Shown here piece after piece: positions 23,339 through 30,863 of a stretch of DNA of 52,781 nucleotides. A model generated the notes under the pieces. The model was not told where the DNA came from and searched no databases. It was given only the letters and a program-made list of their open reading frames with translations. This DNA comes from a virus, in the IMG/VR virus record IMGVR_UViG_3300048834_000156, positions 1 to 52,781 of that record; one strand, written 5' to 3'. The position numbers and the translations under genes are program-made. Position 1 is the stretch's first letter, and every line of letters begins with the position of its first letter.

Positions 23339-24195
23339 GCGTTAAGGCTCTCGGGTGGGTGCTCGATCACTCGCCCGCCAAAGGCTCTGACCGGCTCGTG
23401 CTCATCTCGATCGCCAACCACGCCGGGCAGAACCCGGTCGGTGGCGCGTGGGAAGCGTGGCCAGGGATCGGCACCTTGCAACGAGAGGCCAGGCTCGACC
23501 GGGCTCGGACCGTGAACGATGCGCTCGCCCGGCTGGTCGAGGCTGGCCAGATCGAGCGGGTCGTGAACGGCGCACCCGATGAGCACATCCGCAAGGACCG
23601 CCGACCGAACCTGTACCGGGTGCTCATCTCTCACGGGGTGACGTGTGGCGACACCCGGTGCAGATGGTGCGGGGTGCCGTCCGACGTCACCCCGCCACCG
23701 GACGACGGGGTGACGCTTCACGCGCCACGGGGTGACGTCCTACCGCATCACGGGGTGACGTCCTGCGACGCTACGGGGTGTCGCGAAGCGTCACCCGAAC
23801 CATCATTAGAACCATCACTGAAACCGTCAGAGGAACCACAACCCCTGTCGCTGGCGCTCGGCGGCGATGCGGCGTTGGTGGCCGAGGTGGCGTTCGGTGA
23901 GTTCTGGAAGGTGTACCCGCGGCGGGTCGGTCCCGGCGCGGCACGCAAGGCGTGGGCGAAGGCGATCCGCAAGGCACCAGCTCAGCGGATCATCGACGCC
24001 GCGGCCCGCTACGCAGCCGAGACGCACGGTCGCCCGGTGGACAAGATCGCTCACCCAACGACCTGGCTGAACGGTGAGCGCTGGGACGACGAGCCCGGAG
24101 CGAACGCCGGGCCTCAGCGAGGCAAGCCGCCAGGTGGCGCTGGCGGTCCCGTCACGAGTCGCCGTGACGGACCCGAGGGTCGGGTGAGAGCGTGA
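23335..24195 (+). CDS. Replication initiation/DnaD-like helix-turn-helix protein
   Basis: A 286-residue protein. Residues 1-85 form a winged helix of the phage replication-initiator type (KALGWVLDHSPAKGSDRLVLISIANHA, WPGIGTLQREARLDRARTVNDAL, split by description). A long unstructured Thr/Pro/Ser-rich middle follows. A C-terminal DnaD/replisome-organiser-like helical segment contains EFWKVYPRRVGPGAARKAW and HPTTWLNGERWDD. It would load the following DnaC-like ATPase at the origin. GTG 23335 overlaps the RecT-like stop. Confidence 0.7.
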   Translation: MSVKALGWVLDHSPAKGSDRLVLISIANHAGQNPVGGAWEAWPGIGTLQREARLDRARTVNDALARLVEAGQIERVVNGAPDEHIRKDRRPNLYRVLISHGVTCGDTRCRWCGVPSDVTPPPDDGVTLHAPRGDVLPHHGVTSCDATGCREASPEPSLEPSLKPSEEPQPLSLALGGDAALVAEVAFGEFWKVYPRRVGPGAARKAWAKAIRKAPAQRIIDAAARYAAETHGRPVDKIAHPTTWLNGERWDDEPGANAGPQRGKPPGGAGGPVTSRRDGPEGRVRA

Positions 24196-24821
24196 AGCGG
24201 CTCACCCCGGACGAGATCGAGATACCGACCGTGGTGATCGGCCCGGCAGACGAGCAGATCGACCAGATGGCGACGGTCGCCGCTAGGTCTGGTCGCCGCG
24301 GCGACTGGATCTCGAAGGTGCCGCGCCGGTTCCGCGAAGCCCGGATCGAGGATCTCGGGTCGTGGCCGGGCCGTGACGATCTCACCGGGTGGTCACGAGC
24401 AGACCACCCGACGAACCTGGTGATCGTCGGGCCGGTCGGTGTCGGCAAGACGCACGCCGCCACCGCCGCGGTACGCCAGCACTTCGGCGACGGTGCCGAC
24501 CTGGAATGGTCACCGATCGGCGAGTTGCTGGACCGGCTCGACTGGCGGCGCGCTGACTCTCACCAGTACCTAGAGCGGCTCATGTCCGTTGAGCTGCTCC
24601 TGATCGACGATCTCGGCACAGAGCGAGCCAACGAGTGGACCGGCGAGCGGCTCTACGCCGTCGTCAACAGGCGTTGGCTCGCAGACCTGCCGACCATCGC
24701 AACATCGAACCTTGAACCCGAGCAGCTCGAAGAGGCGCTCGGCGAACGCACCTACTCACGTCTCGTCGGCGGCGCTCTCGTGCTCCGCATCGCGGGACAG
24801 GACCGGAGACGCACACAGTGA
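24192..24821 (+). CDS. DnaC-like helicase loader ATPase
   Basis: A 209-residue AAA+ ATPase. Walker A is GPVGVGKT at residues 80-87, Walker B LLLIDDLGTER around 138-148, and sensor-1 TIATSNL near 178. This is the DnaC/IstB-like helicase loader family, which delivers a host DnaB helicase. No phage DnaB gene is visible, so it probably recruits the host's. It forms an operon with the HTH gene upstream (GTGA overlap). The last residues (GQDRRRTQ) are basic. Confidence 0.85.
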   Translation: MKRLTPDEIEIPTVVIGPADEQIDQMATVAARSGRRGDWISKVPRRFREARIEDLGSWPGRDDLTGWSRADHPTNLVIVGPVGVGKTHAATAAVRQHFGDGADLEWSPIGELLDRLDWRRADSHQYLERLMSVELLLIDDLGTERANEWTGERLYAVVNRRWLADLPTIATSNLEPEQLEEALGERTYSRLVGGALVLRIAGQDRRRTQ

Positions 24822-25183
24822 AACCACACGACGACGACCACCACCCGCCCGAGTGCACATCGTGCGTGGACGGCATGCGCCAGGTGACGGACGCGTTCGC
24901 GCGTCAAGAGGCCGGGATCGGCCAGCACGAAGACGTCGGCCAGCTCGAAGCCGCCGCGGTGGCCACGATCGAAGCCGCCCGCGCCGAGCGTGTACCGGTG
25001 CCACCCGAAGCGCAGGCAGACCTAGACCGGTTCGAGCGGTACCGGGCCTTCCTCACGTCGGTGTTCCCGTGCCCGACATGCCGCCCGGCGCAGTTCAAGC
25101 GCTGGCGGAACGGCTGCTACCGGCCGAACCATGTGCGGCAGCGCTGCTCGCTCTGCACACCGAAGATGGCCGAGGCCCGGTGA
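24818..25183 (+). CDS. Cys-rich hypothetical protein
   Basis: A 121-residue protein. CTSCVDGM at 13-20 and FPCPTCRPAQFKRW near 83-96, plus QRCSLCTP at 107-114, are three CxxC pairs, enough for one or two zinc sites. A helix (QLEAAAVATIEAARAERVPV) separates them. It is encoded between the helicase loader and a DNA methyltransferase with overlaps at both ends. A nucleic-acid-binding role is plausible but unproven. Confidence 0.7.
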   Translation: MKPHDDDHHPPECTSCVDGMRQVTDAFARQEAGIGQHEDVGQLEAAAVATIEAARAERVPVPPEAQADLDRFERYRAFLTSVFPCPTCRPAQFKRWRNGCYRPNHVRQRCSLCTPKMAEAR

Positions 25184-26460
25184 TGGAAGCCCGCTACATC
25201 GTTGGCTCATGCGTGGACGAGCTGCTCGCCATGCCGCCCGGCTCCGTCGATCTCGCCATCACGTCGCCGCCGTTCCTCGGCCTGCGCGACTACCTGGACG
25301 CAGACGATCCCATGAAGCCGTTCGAGCACGGCGCGGTCGGCACGCCGGTCGAGTTCGTGGACCAGATGCTCGACATGGTGGAGGCCGTCGGGCACGTGCT
25401 CGCACCTCACGGGTCGCTCGTCATCGAGCTAGGCGACTCGATGAGCGGCAGCGGCGGCGCGGGCGGCGACTACTACAACGCCGACGGGCTCCGAGCCGGG
25501 CAGCCGAAACCGCCGGGCTCAGCGAAGCTCGCTGGCATGGTCAAGGGCCGGTCACGTGCCGGTGACCCGGTGCCACGCAACAGGCCGCGGGACACCAGAC
25601 CCGGCCGCGAGGGAACGCCGAGCAGCTCGCCACCGCGGCACGAGCAGATGGGCGGCGCGGGCTGGCCGCTCCCGAAGTCACTCGCGCTCATCCCCGAGAT
25701 GCTCAGGCTCACGCTCGCCTACGGCGTCCAGCCCTACACCGGCCGCACAGTCGAGCCGTGGCGCGTCCGCAACGTGGTTCGCTGGTGCAAGCCGAACCCG
25801 TCCGTTGGTGACGAGGGCGACAAGTTCCGTCGCGGCACGAACGATGTGCTCATCGCCACCCGCGCGACCAACAGGTGGTGGGATCCGCTCGCCGCCCGCG
25901 GCCCGTCTCGCACAGAGCCGGGCAAGACGTCGCCGCTGCTCGACTGGTGGGAGATCCCGACGGGCGGCTACCCCGGCGCGCACCACGCCACGTTCCCGCT
26001 CGCGTTCGTCAGGCCGTTCATCGAGACCATGTGCCCGCTACATGTCTGCACCACGTGCGGCGAACCACGGCGCAGGGTCGTCAAGCGAACCGAGGACTAC
26101 GAGAACGCCAGAGGCGGCGGCGACCTGTACGGCGGTGCTGACGGCAACGACCGCGGCATCGGCCGCAACGGCGGGCAGGACGGCACCAAGAAGCGCGGGC
26201 TCGTGTCCGCTGACTACGAGCACGACTACTGGACCGACTGCGGCCACCACACATGGCGGCGCGGGGTGGTGCTCGACCCGTACGCCGGTACCGGCACCAC
26301 GCTCGCTGTAGCCAACGGCTGCGGCCGAGACGGGCTCGGCATCGACGCAGACCACCGGAACGTCCCGCTCGCCGTCGAGCGTGTGGGGCCGCTGTTCATC
26401 ACCGTGCAGGAAGGAACCGCTCATGCTGCCGCCACAAGCGCACACGATCACGCTCTCTGA
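25183..26460 (+). CDS. DNA methyltransferase, N4-cytosine/N6-adenine type
   Basis: A 425-residue beta-class DNA methyltransferase. Catalytic motif IV TSPPF is at residues 27-31, and the SAM-binding motif DPYAGTGTT is at 365-373, the permuted order of this class. A Cys pair (CTTCGEPRRR) near residue 290 and DCGHHTWRRG near 350 look like a zinc ribbon seen in related phage enzymes. ATG 25183 was chosen because it starts the recognisable domain and overlaps the upstream TGA; the long upstream in-frame extension is in another gene. Likely protects phage DNA against host restriction or marks it. Confidence 0.85.
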   Translation: MEARYIVGSCVDELLAMPPGSVDLAITSPPFLGLRDYLDADDPMKPFEHGAVGTPVEFVDQMLDMVEAVGHVLAPHGSLVIELGDSMSGSGGAGGDYYNADGLRAGQPKPPGSAKLAGMVKGRSRAGDPVPRNRPRDTRPGREGTPSSSPPRHEQMGGAGWPLPKSLALIPEMLRLTLAYGVQPYTGRTVEPWRVRNVVRWCKPNPSVGDEGDKFRRGTNDVLIATRATNRWWDPLAARGPSRTEPGKTSPLLDWWEIPTGGYPGAHHATFPLAFVRPFIETMCPLHVCTTCGEPRRRVVKRTEDYENARGGGDLYGGADGNDRGIGRNGGQDGTKKRGLVSADYEHDYWTDCGHHTWRRGVVLDPYAGTGTTLAVANGCGRDGLGIDADHRNVPLAVERVGPLFITVQEGTAHAAATSAHDHAL

Positions 26461-26665
26461 GTTCGAGGTGCTCCAAGCACTGATCGACGTCCACGACGCC
26501 GACGGGCGCGCCACGTTCCGGGAGGTGGCCCGCACGGTCGGCCGCTCGGTCTCGTGGACGTTCGGCGTGCTGGTCTTGTTGCGGCGTCTCGGGCTCGTCA
26601 CGTGGGAGCACGGCAAGACCGGCACACTCAGGCCTGCCGTTCGTATCGTGGCGTCAGACCTGTGA
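26423..26665 (+). CDS. Small winged-helix DNA-binding protein
   Basis: An 80-residue protein. LSEFEVLQALIDVHDADG, then TFREVARTVGRSVSWTFGVL and LVTWEHGK read as a LexA/MarR-like winged helix. ATG 26423 has a GAAGGA ribosome site and lies inside the 3' end of the methyltransferase gene (38-bp overlap). It is a candidate regulator, with no target visible. Confidence 0.7.
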   Translation: MLPPQAHTITLSEFEVLQALIDVHDADGRATFREVARTVGRSVSWTFGVLVLLRRLGLVTWEHGKTGTLRPAVRIVASDL

Positions 26666-27000
26666 GAAGCCGGTCACCGCGCCACGCCGCCGAGGACGCG
26701 GCATACAAGGCTCTCCGGCACGAGCTGCTACCCGGCCCGTGCGAGGTGTGCCCGGCGCTGCAAGCCCAAGGGGTGCAGGTCCAGTGCGAGGGCACCGCCC
26801 ACGAGCTGCACCACCTCAGGAAGCGGTCAAGCTCCGGTGCGCTCGCCGAGCGGACGAACGTGCGCCGCTCGTGCTGGACCGGTAATCAGGCCGTCGAGCG
26901 ATGGCCAACCGAAGCGCGGGCCGCTCGGCTCGTCGTCCGTGAGGGCGACCCCGAGTGGGACTCGCTGTCATCCCGACTGTGGAGGCTGAACAACCTGTGA
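26662..27000 (+). CDS. HNH endonuclease-like protein
   Basis: A 112-residue protein. CEVCPAL near residue 27, HELHHLRKRSS around 50 and VRRSCWTGNQAVERWP around 70-85 follow the HNH order (Cys pair, His-His, Asn...). One Cys of the second pair is replaced (SCWTGN), so the metal site may be incomplete. GTG 26662 gives a GTGA overlap. It could serve in packaging or recombination, as HNH proteins often do near phage replication genes, or be a degenerate copy. Confidence 0.65.
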   Translation: MRSRSPRHAAEDAAYKALRHELLPGPCEVCPALQAQGVQVQCEGTAHELHHLRKRSSSGALAERTNVRRSCWTGNQAVERWPTEARAARLVVREGDPEWDSLSSRLWRLNNL

Positions 27001-27434
27001 ACACCACCGATGAGCTGACCGGCGACCAGGCGCACGCCGAAGGGCTCCCGATCTCAGCGTGCCCGTACGCGCCAGCAGACACGAGCAGCGATGCCCACGA
27101 GTGGCGCAGGTCGTGGCTCATGGCAGAGGCGGCGCACCGACGTGGGATCGGCACGTACGGCGCGTCCGACGACGAGTACCGGCAGGCAGGTCTCAACCCT
27201 CCCGCCAGAACTTCGACCGGTGCGCCGGTGTGCTCGTTCGATCCGGCGCGGTTCGATGAGCTGGCGGTCATCCTCGGCCAAGTCGTAGACGCATGCGAGG
27301 GCGCAGCGCTCGCGGTGGCCAGGGCGGTCGAGTCGTTCTCGATCGACACGGCACCACTGATCCCGCACCGCCCCATGCCCGAGACACGGACCGACAGACC
27401 ACACCGGTGGGCGGTGCTGCCGCTCGTGCGATAG
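26997..27434 (+). CDS. Hypothetical protein
   Basis: A 145-residue protein, GTG 26997 (GTGA overlap). The sequence has an Ala/His-rich N-terminal helix (SDAHEWRRSWLMAEAAHRRG) and a central FDELAVILGQVVDACEGA. No family recognised and no catalytic motif seen. Confidence 0.65.
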   Translation: MNTTDELTGDQAHAEGLPISACPYAPADTSSDAHEWRRSWLMAEAAHRRGIGTYGASDDEYRQAGLNPPARTSTGAPVCSFDPARFDELAVILGQVVDACEGAALAVARAVESFSIDTAPLIPHRPMPETRTDRPHRWAVLPLVR

Positions 27435-27443
27435 GGGCCGGTG

Positions 27444-27614
27444 ATGCCCGCTCCACAAGCAGCCCCGTTCTCGCTGGTCGTCACACGCCCGGACGGCAAC
27501 CAGATCACCGCAGGAGCAGAGACCGCCGACGTGCTCTACACCGCTCTCGTCAGGCTGGCACCGCACGTGCCGACCGACTCCACGTGGGAGGTCCGATGCC
27601 GCAAGGGTCGCTGA
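27444..27614 (+). CDS. Small hypothetical protein
   Basis: A 56-residue ORF, ATG 27444 (or GTG 27441), 9 bp after the previous stop, overlapping the nuclease gene by 19 bp. SLVVTRPDGNQITAGAETAD and TWEVRCRKGR suggest a small beta-rich protein. The tight overlaps support a real gene. Confidence 0.6.
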   Translation: MPAPQAAPFSLVVTRPDGNQITAGAETADVLYTALVRLAPHVPTDSTWEVRCRKGR

Positions 27615-27991
27615 CCGACGACGAACAAGCCTTCCAACAGAAGGTGATCCGCACAGCCCGCCGAGCCGGGTGGCGTCACCAGCACACCTACAAGGGCCGC
27701 ACCGGCAAGGGCGCGTGGCGCACCAACGCAGCAACCGGGTTCCCTGACCTGCTGCTCGTGAAGCGCGGGCGGATGCTCGCTCTCGAACTGAAGGCACCAG
27801 GCGGCGCGCCATCACCAGAGCAGCTCGCGTGGATCGAGCTGCTCGACACGATCCCCGGATGCACCGCCCGCGTGGTCTACCCGGCCGACTGGCCGTGGAT
27901 CATGCAAGCACTCACCACACCCGCACCGCGGTACCTAGACCGCGGTATGGTTCCACCACCCAACACCAACGAAGGAACAGACCATGACTGA
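27596..27991 (+). CDS. VRR-NUC-type nuclease (Holliday-junction-resolvase-like)
   Basis: A 131-residue PD-(D/E)xK nuclease. DEQAFQQKVIRTARRAGW, then GFPDLLLVKRGRMLALELKAP gives the FPD...ExK core, followed by PSPEQLAWIELLD and C-terminal VVYPADW. This is the stand-alone VRR-NUC group. It probably resolves branched DNA or recombination intermediates made with the RecT-like protein. Its 3' end contains the tandem P-box of the next operon (27925-27951), so operator and coding sequence overlap. Confidence 0.8.
   Translation: MPQGSLTDDEQAFQQKVIRTARRAGWRHQHTYKGRTGKGAWRTNAATGFPDLLLVKRGRMLALELKAPGGAPSPEQLAWIELLDTIPGCTARVVYPADWPWIMQALTTPAPRYLDRGMVPPPNTNEGTDHD
27925..27951 (+). promoter_or_regulatory. 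Tandem P-box promoter/operator
   Basis: Two copies of ACCGCGGT, at 27925-27932 and 27939-27946, with centres 14 bp apart. The second merges into TATGGT (27946-27951). It lies within the last codons of the nuclease gene. ATG 27984 follows a GAAGGA site. Spacing equals that of the pair at 45162-45183. Confidence 0.75.
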
Positions 27992-28469
27992 TCTAGCCGG
28001 AGCTATGGCCGACGTCTCGCAGCTCTCGCAGTTCGACGGCAAGCCCGTCGTGCGCACCACGATCGCTGTGACCAACGCAGGCGACGGGCTCTCTGACGCG
28101 CTCGGCATCGACCCCCAGGAGTTCCACCACGGCGACACCGTGTACGTCGTCCTGGAGTGCGTCGTGTCGAAGGTCGCGCACGTGCCGATCGACAAGGACA
28201 CTCCCGGCATCCTCGTGCGGCAACACACGCTCAGAGCCGGTACCGGCACGATCGTGGACGAGTCGGTCGTAGCCGAACAGGTGCGGCTACAGGCCGAGAA
28301 GATCGAGACCGCCCGCCGCCACGCGAAGGGAGAGTTCACGCTCGACGAGGCCGCTCTACAGGCCGAGCACGACGACGGCCAGCACGCCGCCGAGCTACGA
28401 CCAGGCTGCCCGGACTGTGACGACGAGGCAGCAGCAGCGGCGGCAGAAGCCGAGGACGACGACAAGTGA
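27984..28469 (+). CDS. Hypothetical acidic protein
   Basis: A 161-residue protein. The core (residues 1-90) is beta-rich with FHHGDTVYVVLECVVSKV, then IDKDTPGILVRQHTLRAGTG, a pattern found in small actinophage proteins of unknown function. The C-terminus is Ala/Glu-rich and contains PGCPDCDDEA. It is first in an operon with an HTH gene. Confidence 0.75.
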   Translation: MTDLAGAMADVSQLSQFDGKPVVRTTIAVTNAGDGLSDALGIDPQEFHHGDTVYVVLECVVSKVAHVPIDKDTPGILVRQHTLRAGTGTIVDESVVAEQVRLQAEKIETARRHAKGEFTLDEAALQAEHDDGQHAAELRPGCPDCDDEAAAAAAEAEDDDK

Positions 28470-28702
28470 GGCGAGAAGCCACGTCACCCGAGGCGCTCGC
28501 GCTGCTCGATCGCCTCGGGTCCGTCACCTCAGAGATCGGCTCGACGTCGAAACACCTGGACGAGCTGCTCGCCGAACGGAACCGCATGTTCGTGGACCTG
28601 AAAGCGCTCGACGTCACACACCGAGAGATCGCCGCACGAGCAGGCATCACAGAGATGGCCGTTAAGAAAGCCATCGACAAGACCACCCGCACCCCGGTCT
28701 AA
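28466..28702 (+). CDS. Small helix-turn-helix protein
   Basis: A 78-residue helical protein. A predicted coiled coil (SEIGSTSKHLDELLAERNRM) is followed by a helix-turn-helix, VTHREIAARAGITEMAVKKAI, near residues 50-70. GTG 28466 overlaps the previous gene by 4 bp. It ends directly before a P-box at 28703, which makes it a possible regulator of that box; this is inference. Confidence 0.7.
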   Translation: MRREATSPEALALLDRLGSVTSEIGSTSKHLDELLAERNRMFVDLKALDVTHREIAARAGITEMAVKKAIDKTTRTPV

Positions 28703-28717
28703 ACCGCGGTATAGAAT
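28703..28717 (+). promoter_or_regulatory. P-box promoter/operator of the helicase operon
   Basis: ACCGCGGTATAGAAT: core 28703-28710, -10 TATAGAAT. CCCAAGGAGG precedes ATG 28748 by 7-8 bases. The same ATAGAATCGCT extension occurs at 41980. Confidence 0.8.
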
Positions 28718-28747
28718 CGCTGGTCCCACCCAAGGAGGACCCCCAGC

Positions 28748-30229
28748 ATGAACCCGACCGACGAGCAGCAGAACGCGCTCGACATGTTCCACTTCGGCGA
28801 CAACCTGGCTATCGAGGCCGGTGCCGGTACAGGCAAGACGTCCACGCTCAGGCTCATGGCCGACGGCACCAACCGCCGCGGCCAGTACCTCGCCTTTAAC
28901 CGGGCGATCGTGATGGACGCCAAAGCCAAGATGCCCGGCAACGTGTCAGCAGACACCGCGCACGCTCTGGCCATGCGCCAGGTCGGCAGGCTGTACCGGC
29001 ACCGGCTCGACGCATCCGCCCGCCAGCACTCCCGGCAGGTGGCAGCAATGCTCGACATAGGACCGCTCGCCATCTCGTACGGAGCACAGCGCAAGGTGTT
29101 GCAACCCGGCTACCTGGCCGGGCTCGTGCAACGAGCGATCACCGTGTTCTGTCAGTCGGCCGACGACACACCTGGCCGTGAGCACGTGCCGTACATCGAC
29201 GGCATAGACCTGCCAACCGTGGACGGTCGCCGCACCTACACCAGCAACAACGCAGTGCGAGACCACATCGCCGACGCCATCGCGAAGGCGTGGGCCGACC
29301 TCTCGAACCGAGACGGTCAGCTCAGGTTCAAGCACGAGCACTACCTCAAGCTCTGGCAGCTCTCAAAGCCGCGCATACCGGCAGACTTCATCCTCTTCGA
29401 CGAAGCGCAGGACGCATCACCGGTGATGCTCGACGTGGTGGCCAACCAGACAGACACGCAGCTCGTGTTCGTCGGTGACAGTCAGCAGCAGATCTACGAG
29501 TTCACCGGCGCGGTGAACGCTCTAGCGAAGGTGCCAGCAGGTCAGCGCACCTACCTGACCCGCTCGTTCCGGTTCGGTGAGCAGATCGCTGAGCGAGCGA
29601 ACCTCGTGCTCGGCGAGATCGGCTCACCGATGCGGCTCACCGGGAACCCGGCGATCCGCTCCACCGTCGGGACGCTCGACAAGCCGGGCGCGATCCTCAC
29701 CCGCACCAACGCCGCCGCAATGACCGCCGTGCTCGAAGCGCAGAAGGCAGGCATCCGCGTGCACCTCATCGGTGACGGCAAAGAGCTGGTCAGCTTCGCC
29801 ACCGCCGCGGGTCAGCTCATGGCAGGTGAGGACACATGGCACCCCGAGCTGGCGTGCTTCACCACGTGGGGCGAGGTCCAAACCTACGTGGCAGACGACC
29901 CGCAAGGATCCGAGCTGGCGCTCATGGTCAAGCTCGTGGACGACTACGGCGTAGAGACCATCCTGTCGGCGCTGCGCAACATGGTGGACGAGCGAGGCGC
30001 TGAGCTGGTGGTCTCGACGGCGCACAAAGCCAAGGGCTGCGAGTGGTCACGCGTCCAGATCGCCGACGACTTCCCCGATCCGCGTGAGTCGTTCGAGGCG
30101 ATGCTCGACCCGACGCTCTCGCACCCCGAGCTGAGACTCATCTACGTGGCGGTCACCCGAGCCCGCCATCGGCTCGACGTCGATCAGGTCCCGTACTTCG
30201 ACTGCGGCCCAGCCACGCGGGTCATGTGA
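28748..30229 (+). CDS. SF1 (UvrD/Rep-like) DNA helicase
   Basis: A 493-residue superfamily-1 helicase. The Q motif precedes Walker A GAGTGKT at residues 25-31. Walker B is LFDEAQDASP near 217-226, motif III VFVGDSQQQIYEFTGA near 240-255, motif V VSTAHKAKGCEW near 422-433, and motif VI IYVAVTRARHRL near 467-478. It is smaller than UvrD, close to F-box/Dda-like phage helicases. Likely used in DNA replication or recombination. ATG 28748 has AAGGAGG. Confidence 0.9.
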   Translation: MNPTDEQQNALDMFHFGDNLAIEAGAGTGKTSTLRLMADGTNRRGQYLAFNRAIVMDAKAKMPGNVSADTAHALAMRQVGRLYRHRLDASARQHSRQVAAMLDIGPLAISYGAQRKVLQPGYLAGLVQRAITVFCQSADDTPGREHVPYIDGIDLPTVDGRRTYTSNNAVRDHIADAIAKAWADLSNRDGQLRFKHEHYLKLWQLSKPRIPADFILFDEAQDASPVMLDVVANQTDTQLVFVGDSQQQIYEFTGAVNALAKVPAGQRTYLTRSFRFGEQIAERANLVLGEIGSPMRLTGNPAIRSTVGTLDKPGAILTRTNAAAMTAVLEAQKAGIRVHLIGDGKELVSFATAAGQLMAGEDTWHPELACFTTWGEVQTYVADDPQGSELALMVKLVDDYGVETILSALRNMVDERGAELVVSTAHKAKGCEWSRVQIADDFPDPRESFEAMLDPTLSHPELRLIYVAVTRARHRLDVDQVPYFDCGPATRVM

Positions 30230-30474
30230 GCGTGGAAGCCACGAACGCTTTCTCAGGATCGGCGCGGGTGATCCACGCTTCACCGGTCCCACCGAACGCT
30301 CGCAGCTCCGGCCGCGGGTACGTGGCGCTGTGCGGCGCGACGGTCACGAACGTGACGACCCGCGCCTACCGGCCGACCACGCCGGGCGCGTGCCCGACGT
30401 GCACCGCTCAGATCGTCCGTGTCGTCACGCTGATCGAGATGCGCGGCCATGACTTCACCGAGTTCGACCTGTGA
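30226..30474 (+). CDS. Small Cys-containing protein
   Basis: An 82-residue protein. RVIHASPVPPNARSSGRGYVALCG and PTTPGACPTCTAQIVR give one Cys and a CxxC pair near residues 53-56; the strand pattern resembles a zinc ribbon. GTG 30226 overlaps the helicase stop (GTGA) and the next gene. No function recognised. Confidence 0.65.
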   Translation: MSVEATNAFSGSARVIHASPVPPNARSSGRGYVALCGATVTNVTTRAYRPTTPGACPTCTAQIVRVVTLIEMRGHDFTEFDL

Positions 30475-30863
30475 CGCTCCACGCAGCACCGAGGCCGTGC
30501 ACCACGTGCCCGTACCGGCGCGACACACCGGCCGGGATCTGGCATCCCGACGAGTACCACAAGCTCGTCGCCTACGACGACGAGCCGGGCCCGTTCGAGA
30601 CGTTCCACTGTCACCAGGAGAACGCCACAGGCGTACCGACCGTGTGCCGCGGGTGGCTCAGCGTTCACCCCGACTCGGTAGCGGTGCGGCTGGCGATCGC
30701 GCGCGGGGCTCTCACCGTCGAGCAGCGGGACGCACCGCCGATGGTGGATCTCTACATCTCGGGCACCGAGGCCCGTGACGCCGGGCTCGCTGGTGTCGAG
30801 AACCCATCCACGGCAGCGCGGGTGGCGATACGCAGGCTCACACGAAAGGGCGCGGGACGATGA
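30471..30863 (+). CDS. DUF6283-like Cys-rich protein
   Basis: A 130-residue protein. RPCTTCPYRRDTPAGIW at residues 8-24, then ETFHCHQENA and PTVCRGWLSVH match the DUF6283-type phage protein (CxxCPYRxDxPxGxW...C.....C.G). Four conserved Cys/His suggest metal or Fe-S binding. It is coupled to the SF2 helicase gene downstream. The role is unknown. Confidence 0.75.
   Translation: MTLHAAPRPCTTCPYRRDTPAGIWHPDEYHKLVAYDDEPGPFETFHCHQENATGVPTVCRGWLSVHPDSVAVRLAIARGALTVEQRDAPPMVDLYISGTEARDAGLAGVENPSTAARVAIRRLTRKGAGR

Noticed and set aside
24712-25182. Long in-frame N-terminal extension of the first DNA methyltransferase
   Set aside because: It overlaps the helicase loader end and the Cys-rich gene and has Arg/Pro-rich out-of-frame composition. 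The domain begins at ATG 25183.
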